Shown: piece after piece, positions 60,283 to 64,000 of the stretch | How the letters are laid out: every line of letters begins with the position of its first letter | Numbering within the stretch: the stretch's first letter is position 1 | Assembly: GCF_014466985.1 (NCBI RefSeq) | Contig: NZ_AP022826.1 | Location: 1,240,001 to 1,304,000 of the forward strand | Reading direction: 5' to 3' | From: Nitrosophilus labii | Lineage (GTDB): Bacteria > Campylobacterota > Campylobacteria > Campylobacterales > Nitratiruptoraceae | DNA length: 64,000 nucleotides | Translations under genes and position numbers: made by a program | The notes under the pieces: model-generated | Told to the model about the DNA's origin: nothing | The model's database searches: none | What the model saw: only the letters and a program-made list of their open reading frames with translations

Positions 60283-60923
60283 AAAATTTGCTCCGATTTT
60301 TCAAGTATTTTTTTAATCTTTACAATTGCTTGCGCTTTTAGCTGGGAAACTCTCGATTGCGATATATTTAAATGTTGTGAAATCTCTTTTGGATCTCTCT
60401 CTTCAAAATAATACATCTGTATAGCTTTCCTCTCTTTTTCGTTTAAGTGAGTCATAGCCTCAACCAAAATTTCTCTCATTTCCGACACAATAGCCTCTTC
60501 TTCCGGTCCTTTATCTTCCGAAACTAACGTATCTACTATCTTTAAAGAACTATCTTCGTTACCAAGAGCTTTTTCCATACTAATCATTATAGCCAAATTT
60601 GATAAAGGAATAACTTTATCTGGATTTTCTTCTTTCTCCTTTTTAATTTTATCTCTCATAGTTCTTGGAACAATATGTAAAGATCTAAGATAATCCAATA
60701 TCTCTCCCCTTATCTTTATATACGCATATGTTGAGAATTTTGCCTTATCTTCCTCATATTTGTCAATAGCTTTTATCAATCCTATAACACCGGTATTAAC
60801 AAGTTCGTCAAAATCTATCCCGCAATCTTTTGGCAATTTGAAATATATCTTACTTGCAACCTTTTTAATGAGAGGAGTGTTTTCTAAAATGATTCTATGT
60901 TTCTCTTCTTTAGTTATTTTCAT
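60279..60923 (-). CDS. fliA: RNA polymerase sigma factor FliA (sigma-28)
   Basis: The 214-residue protein shows sigma region 2 (GIDFDELVNTGVIGLIKAIDKYEEDKAKFSTYAYIKIRGEILDYLRSL), a short region 3 and a region 4 helix-turn-helix (DPKEISQHLNISQSRVSQLKAQAI). It drives late flagellar genes; matching promoters precede flgK, flgL and flagellin here. No flgM, its anti-sigma factor, is visible in the window. It overlaps flhG by four bases. Confidence 0.95.
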   Translation of the reverse strand: MKITKEEKHRIILENTPLIKKVASKIYFKLPKDCGIDFDELVNTGVIGLIKAIDKYEEDKAKFSTYAYIKIRGEILDYLRSLHIVPRTMRDKIKKEKEENPDKVIPLSNLAIMISMEKALGNEDSSLKIVDTLVSEDKGPEEEAIVSEMREILVEAMTHLNEKERKAIQMYYFEERDPKEISQHLNISQSRVSQLKAQAIVKIKKILEKSEQIL

Positions 60924-61783
60924 TTTTTTCGCTTTTTACCTAAAAAATCGAATACTTTTTCCCAAAAATTACTGTTTATTTCTTTTATAGGCTCTTGGGC
61001 CTCTAGTGCACATATTTTTCTCATCTCCAAACTAAATGGATCGTTTGGTAAAATCTTTACGATCAACTCTTTCCTTTTTACGCATTTTTTGAGATTTTGA
61101 GTGATAGGCAAAAATCCCAACATTTCCAACTCAATACCTAAAAACTTATTTGCGGAAAGCTTTAGTTTATTAAAAGTATTGATAGCCTCTTCTCTATTTT
61201 TTGACATATTAATAACTGTTTTAAAATTATTATAGCCATAAATATTATAAATAGACTTAATTAAAGCATATGCATCCATTAATGCGGTAGGTTCAGGAGT
61301 AGTTACTATATAAGCTCTACTTGATGCTCTCAAAAACGAAGCTATTTTTTCATTTATTCCGGCACCCGTATCTATTATCACATAATCGTAGCGATAAGAT
61401 ATACTCTCTAAAGCGTTTATTAACATCGATATAGACATCTCATCCATATCATCCAAAGAATCTATACCCGAAAAACCCAAAATAGTATCAAAACCTTCCG
61501 ACTTTACTATCAAATCTTCAATATTTTCACCGTTAAATAGATTTTTTAGATTTTTTGATGGATCACTATTTAAGAGGATATGAATATTTGCCATTCCAAT
61601 ATCGGCATCTATAAGTAAAACTCGTTTTTTAAAATAGTTTGCCATGGTAAAAGCGAAATTAACGCTAAAATTTGTTTTTCCCACTCCGCCTTTACCACTA
61701 GCGACTGTTATAAATTTACTGTTTTTAACGTTTCTCTCTTTTTTTACAAGTTCTCTTAAACCTTTAGCTTGATCTTCCATCAC
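60920..61783 (-). CDS. flhG: Flagellar number regulator FlhG (YlxH), MinD-like ATPase
   Basis: The 287-residue protein has the N-terminal DQAKGLR motif (4-10) that stimulates FlhF GTPase, the deviant Walker A KGGVGKT (31-37) and the VLLIDADIGMANIHILL switch region. FlhG limits flagellar number and links it to the poles. It follows flhF with a four-base overlap. Confidence 0.95.
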   Translation of the reverse strand: MMEDQAKGLRELVKKERNVKNSKFITVASGKGGVGKTNFSVNFAFTMANYFKKRVLLIDADIGMANIHILLNSDPSKNLKNLFNGENIEDLIVKSEGFDTILGFSGIDSLDDMDEMSISMLINALESISYRYDYVIIDTGAGINEKIASFLRASSRAYIVTTPEPTALMDAYALIKSIYNIYGYNNFKTVINMSKNREEAINTFNKLKLSANKFLGIELEMLGFLPITQNLKKCVKRKELIVKILPNDPFSLEMRKICALEAQEPIKEINSNFWEKVFDFLGKKRKK

Positions 61784-62931
61784 TCACCCAATATATAGTT
61801 TGCTACTCTTTCAGGATTTAAAAGTCTTATATCTTCAGGTACTCTTTGTCCCGTACTTATAAATGAGACCGGAATATCCATCTTAATTGGAAGATTTAAA
61901 AGTATTCCGGGTTTATACGTTTCATCAATTTTAGTAAAAAAAATTGAATTTATAGGAAAAAATGTCCTATATCTATTTACTATCTCGACAGCCTCACTAT
62001 TTTTATAATTGCAACTTATAACTAAAGATATATCGATAAGATCGTTTCCCCCTCCTAAAATCTCTTTCATCTCTCCTAGTCTCCAATAATCATAATGGCT
62101 TCTTCCAACTGTATCTATTAAAACTATATCGATATTTGACATATTTGAAAGAGTTTTTCGCAAATTTTTTGAGTCTGTAACCGCAAAAAAAGGAATATTG
62201 AGTATATTAGCATAAGCTCTAGCTTGTTGAATAGCTCCTACTTTAAAAGTATCTATACTTATAACCGCTACTTTTAGATTTTGATTTATTACAAGTTCGG
62301 AGGCGATTTTAAATAGATTAGTAGTTTTCCCCACACCCGTAGGTCCAACAAAAGCTTTTACTTTCAATCCTCCCTTTTGAATCTTTAAAGGGCCGGTAAA
62401 CTTTATTTTTTTCTGAACTCCCTTAATAATAGCTTCTTTAAAAAAAGAGGTGTTTAGATCAAACTTATTTGTATCTATATCCAAACCGCAAGCTTCTCTA
62501 ACTAATGTTTTGGCAATTTTCGGCTCAACCTCTTTTTTTAATAGAGTATTGATAAGTTCTAATGCATCTCCGGTAAACTCTTCAAACTCCTCTGTTGAAG
62601 CTATAACCTGTTCGTTATGAGGAGGAGTTGGAAATATTTCGGGCTGAGAAGTTTTAAGTGATGCTATTTTTTTATCTATCATAGCTTCAATCTTAGCTAG
62701 AAATCGATCTATCTCCTCATTTTTTTCCTCTTTTGCCAACATATCCAAAAAACCTTCTTGAGGAGTTGGTACTTCTACAAAAAGTATATATTTTTTACGT
62801 TTTTTAAAAGGAAATAGACTTTTTTCCTCTTCGACTTCATAACTCAAAATCTTTAAATCATTGCCCAACTCTCTTTTTGCTTCTTCTATCAAAGCGTCAA
62901 GGTCATATCCTTCATATCTATTTATTTTCAT
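61780..62931 (-). CDS. flhF: Flagellar biosynthesis GTPase FlhF
   Basis: The 383-residue SRP-family GTPase positions new flagella at the pole. I prefer the ATG at 62931 (MKINRYEGYDL, with GAGG upstream) to the TTG nine bases earlier. It has an N-terminal basic domain, a linker with proline-rich stretch, and the NG domain with G1 GPTGVGKT (196-203), VISIDTFKVGAIQQA and DTVGRSH. It overlaps flhA by 14 bases. Confidence 0.95.
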   Translation of the reverse strand: MKINRYEGYDLDALIEEAKRELGNDLKILSYEVEEEKSLFPFKKRKKYILFVEVPTPQEGFLDMLAKEEKNEEIDRFLAKIEAMIDKKIASLKTSQPEIFPTPPHNEQVIASTEEFEEFTGDALELINTLLKKEVEPKIAKTLVREACGLDIDTNKFDLNTSFFKEAIIKGVQKKIKFTGPLKIQKGGLKVKAFVGPTGVGKTTNLFKIASELVINQNLKVAVISIDTFKVGAIQQARAYANILNIPFFAVTDSKNLRKTLSNMSNIDIVLIDTVGRSHYDYWRLGEMKEILGGGNDLIDISLVISCNYKNSEAVEIVNRYRTFFPINSIFFTKIDETYKPGILLNLPIKMDIPVSFISTGQRVPEDIRLLNPERVANYILGE

Positions 62932-64000
62932 TAACCTCAACCTTACCTAAAATATTCAGTTTGGTATTAGGTTCTATCTCAGAATAAGATATAACCGCAA
63001 CATTACTTAAATATGGCTCTATTATCTTCTTTACAAATCTTCTAACACTAGCGGAAGATATCAGTACCGGAGTAGACTGATGCAATACAAACTTCTCAAT
63101 ATACCCGGAAATCTGTTTAACAATTTCTTGCATAATAAACGGATCTAACGGCGGAATAGCACCTTCAAACTCTTTTATTTTTTCTAATATATAGTTTTCA
63201 AGTTTAGTACCCAACGTAATAGCGTACAATTTACCCTCTTTTGCGTACAAAGAGGTAATCAATCTAGATAAAGATTGTCTTACCAATTCAGTTAAAATAT
63301 CTGGATCGGTAGTTTTGTTGACGTTATCAGATAACGACTCTATAATGGATAAAAGATCCTTTATAGGTATATTTTCTCTTAATAGATTTTGTAAAACTCT
63401 ATGAAGTATTGAGTATGAAACCTGTTCAGGTACTATCTCTTTTACAATAGGATATTTTTTCGCCAGTGCTTCGACTAACTCTTTTGTTTCGCTTCTTCCT
63501 AAAATCTCATATGCATGAGACTTTATAGTTTCCGAAATATGTGTAATAACAACCGTAGGAATATCGACAACGGTATATCCTAACATTTTGGCTTTGTCTT
63601 TTAGATTCTCATTTATCCAATACGCTTTAAGACCGAAGGTAGGTTCTTTTGTCTCCTTGCCCCCTATAGGACCTTTTGTAGAACCTGTATCGATAGCTAA
63701 AACTTTTCCGGTTTCAACTTCGCCTTTTGTGATTTCCACATCTTTTATCAAGATCCTATATCCTCCTGGCTTTAACTCCAAATTATCTTTAATATGGATA
63801 AGCGGAATTATGAGTCCAAGTTCTTTGCTTAACTGTTTTCTTAACGACTTTATTCTTTTAATTATCTCTCCATTTTGATTTTCATCCACAAAAGGTATCA
63901 AAGAGTAACCAATCTCTAAAGTTATAGTTTCAGGCTGAGAAATAAGATCTTCAGGAGCTTCTGTTTCCTTTGCCTCTTTTATAATCTCTTGAGCTTTCTT
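62918..64000 (-). CDS. flhA: Flagellar export gate protein FlhA, C-terminal cytoplasmic part (5' end beyond window)
   Basis: The open frame enters from the right edge and runs 360 residues to a TAG at 62918. It covers the FlhA cytoplasmic nonamer-ring domain: LEIGYSLIPFVDENQNG, the LGYTVVDIPTVVITHISETIKSHAYEILGRSETKELV block and the C-terminal DPFIMQEIVKQISGYIEKF with LISSASVRRFVKKIIEPYL. The membrane half lies outside the window. It is the first visible gene of the long flagellar run. Confidence 0.95.
   Translation of the reverse strand, partial: KKAQEIIKEAKETEAPEDLISQPETITLEIGYSLIPFVDENQNGEIIKRIKSLRKQLSKELGLIIPLIHIKDNLELKPGGYRILIKDVEITKGEVETGKVLAIDTGSTKGPIGGKETKEPTFGLKAYWINENLKDKAKMLGYTVVDIPTVVITHISETIKSHAYEILGRSETKELVEALAKKYPIVKEIVPEQVSYSILHRVLQNLLRENIPIKDLLSIIESLSDNVNKTTDPDILTELVRQSLSRLITSLYAKEGKLYAITLGTKLENYILEKIKEFEGAIPPLDPFIMQEIVKQISGYIEKFVLHQSTPVLISSASVRRFVKKIIEPYLSNVAVISYSEIEPNTKLNILGKVEVNENK

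Overview
The window looks like a chromosomal segment of a chemolithoautotrophic, probably thermophilic member of the Campylobacterota (the former Epsilonproteobacteria). Four things point there: AT-rich protein genes around a clearly GC-rich rRNA operon; both subunits of ATP-citrate lyase, the hallmark of the reductive TCA cycle; MqnE of the futalosine menaquinone pathway; and the gene order pheS-pheT-aroA-ispH-rpsA-serA beside a HIT gene, which is the order known from Campylobacter. The species cannot be fixed from the sequence alone.

Layout. 1-2154 (minus): an efflux periplasmic adaptor (cut by the window edge) and a TolC-type outer-membrane protein. 2319-11055 (minus): the compact pheST-aroA-ispH-rpsA-serA operon, with a divergent HIT gene at 11184-11543. 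11596-13366 (minus): argH and a small c-type cytochrome. 13615-20044 (minus): one complete rRNA operon, read as a consensus sigma-70 promoter, 16S, tRNA-Ile(GAT), tRNA-Ala(TGC), 23S and 5S. 20339-24320 (minus): aclB, aclA and a pilin-like gene. 24480-27745 (minus): mqnE, a phosphoribosyltransferase, a trpG/pabA glutaminase and a membrane protein. 27847-32183 (plus): glnD-like and glmS. From 32184 to the right edge nearly everything is flagellar: flgN-flgK-flgL, then fliT-like/fliS/fliD/flaG/flagellin/maf on the minus strand, a plus-strand block with PilZ, FliJ-like, MotE-like and GGDEF proteins, and a long minus-strand run flhA-flhF-flhG-fliA-fliK-TPR gene-flgB-flgC-fliE-fliF-fliH-fliI-flgD-flgE-fliL-fliN-fliO-fliP-fliQ-fliR-flhB.

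How the parts work together. The flagellar genes cover the export gate (FlhAB, FliOPQR), ATPase complex (FliHI, FliJ-like), MS ring, rod and hook with length control, junction proteins with chaperones, the filament with its glycosylation factor, and the regulators FlhF, FlhG and FliA. Sites matching the FliA consensus precede flgK, flgL and flagellin, tying the late genes to the fliA gene in the same window. fliG and fliM are missing from the places where they usually sit.

The most unusual content is in the rRNA operon. The 16S gene is interrupted by a 268-bp hairpin element. A second element of 265 bp with the same architecture and the same internal sequence boxes sits just downstream of the 23S 3' end, and the core of one is flipped relative to the other. 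In addition, nearly every spacer carries arrays of degenerate 7-bp repeats arranged as inverted arms. Similar arrays lie upstream of aclB and inside the start of fliP.
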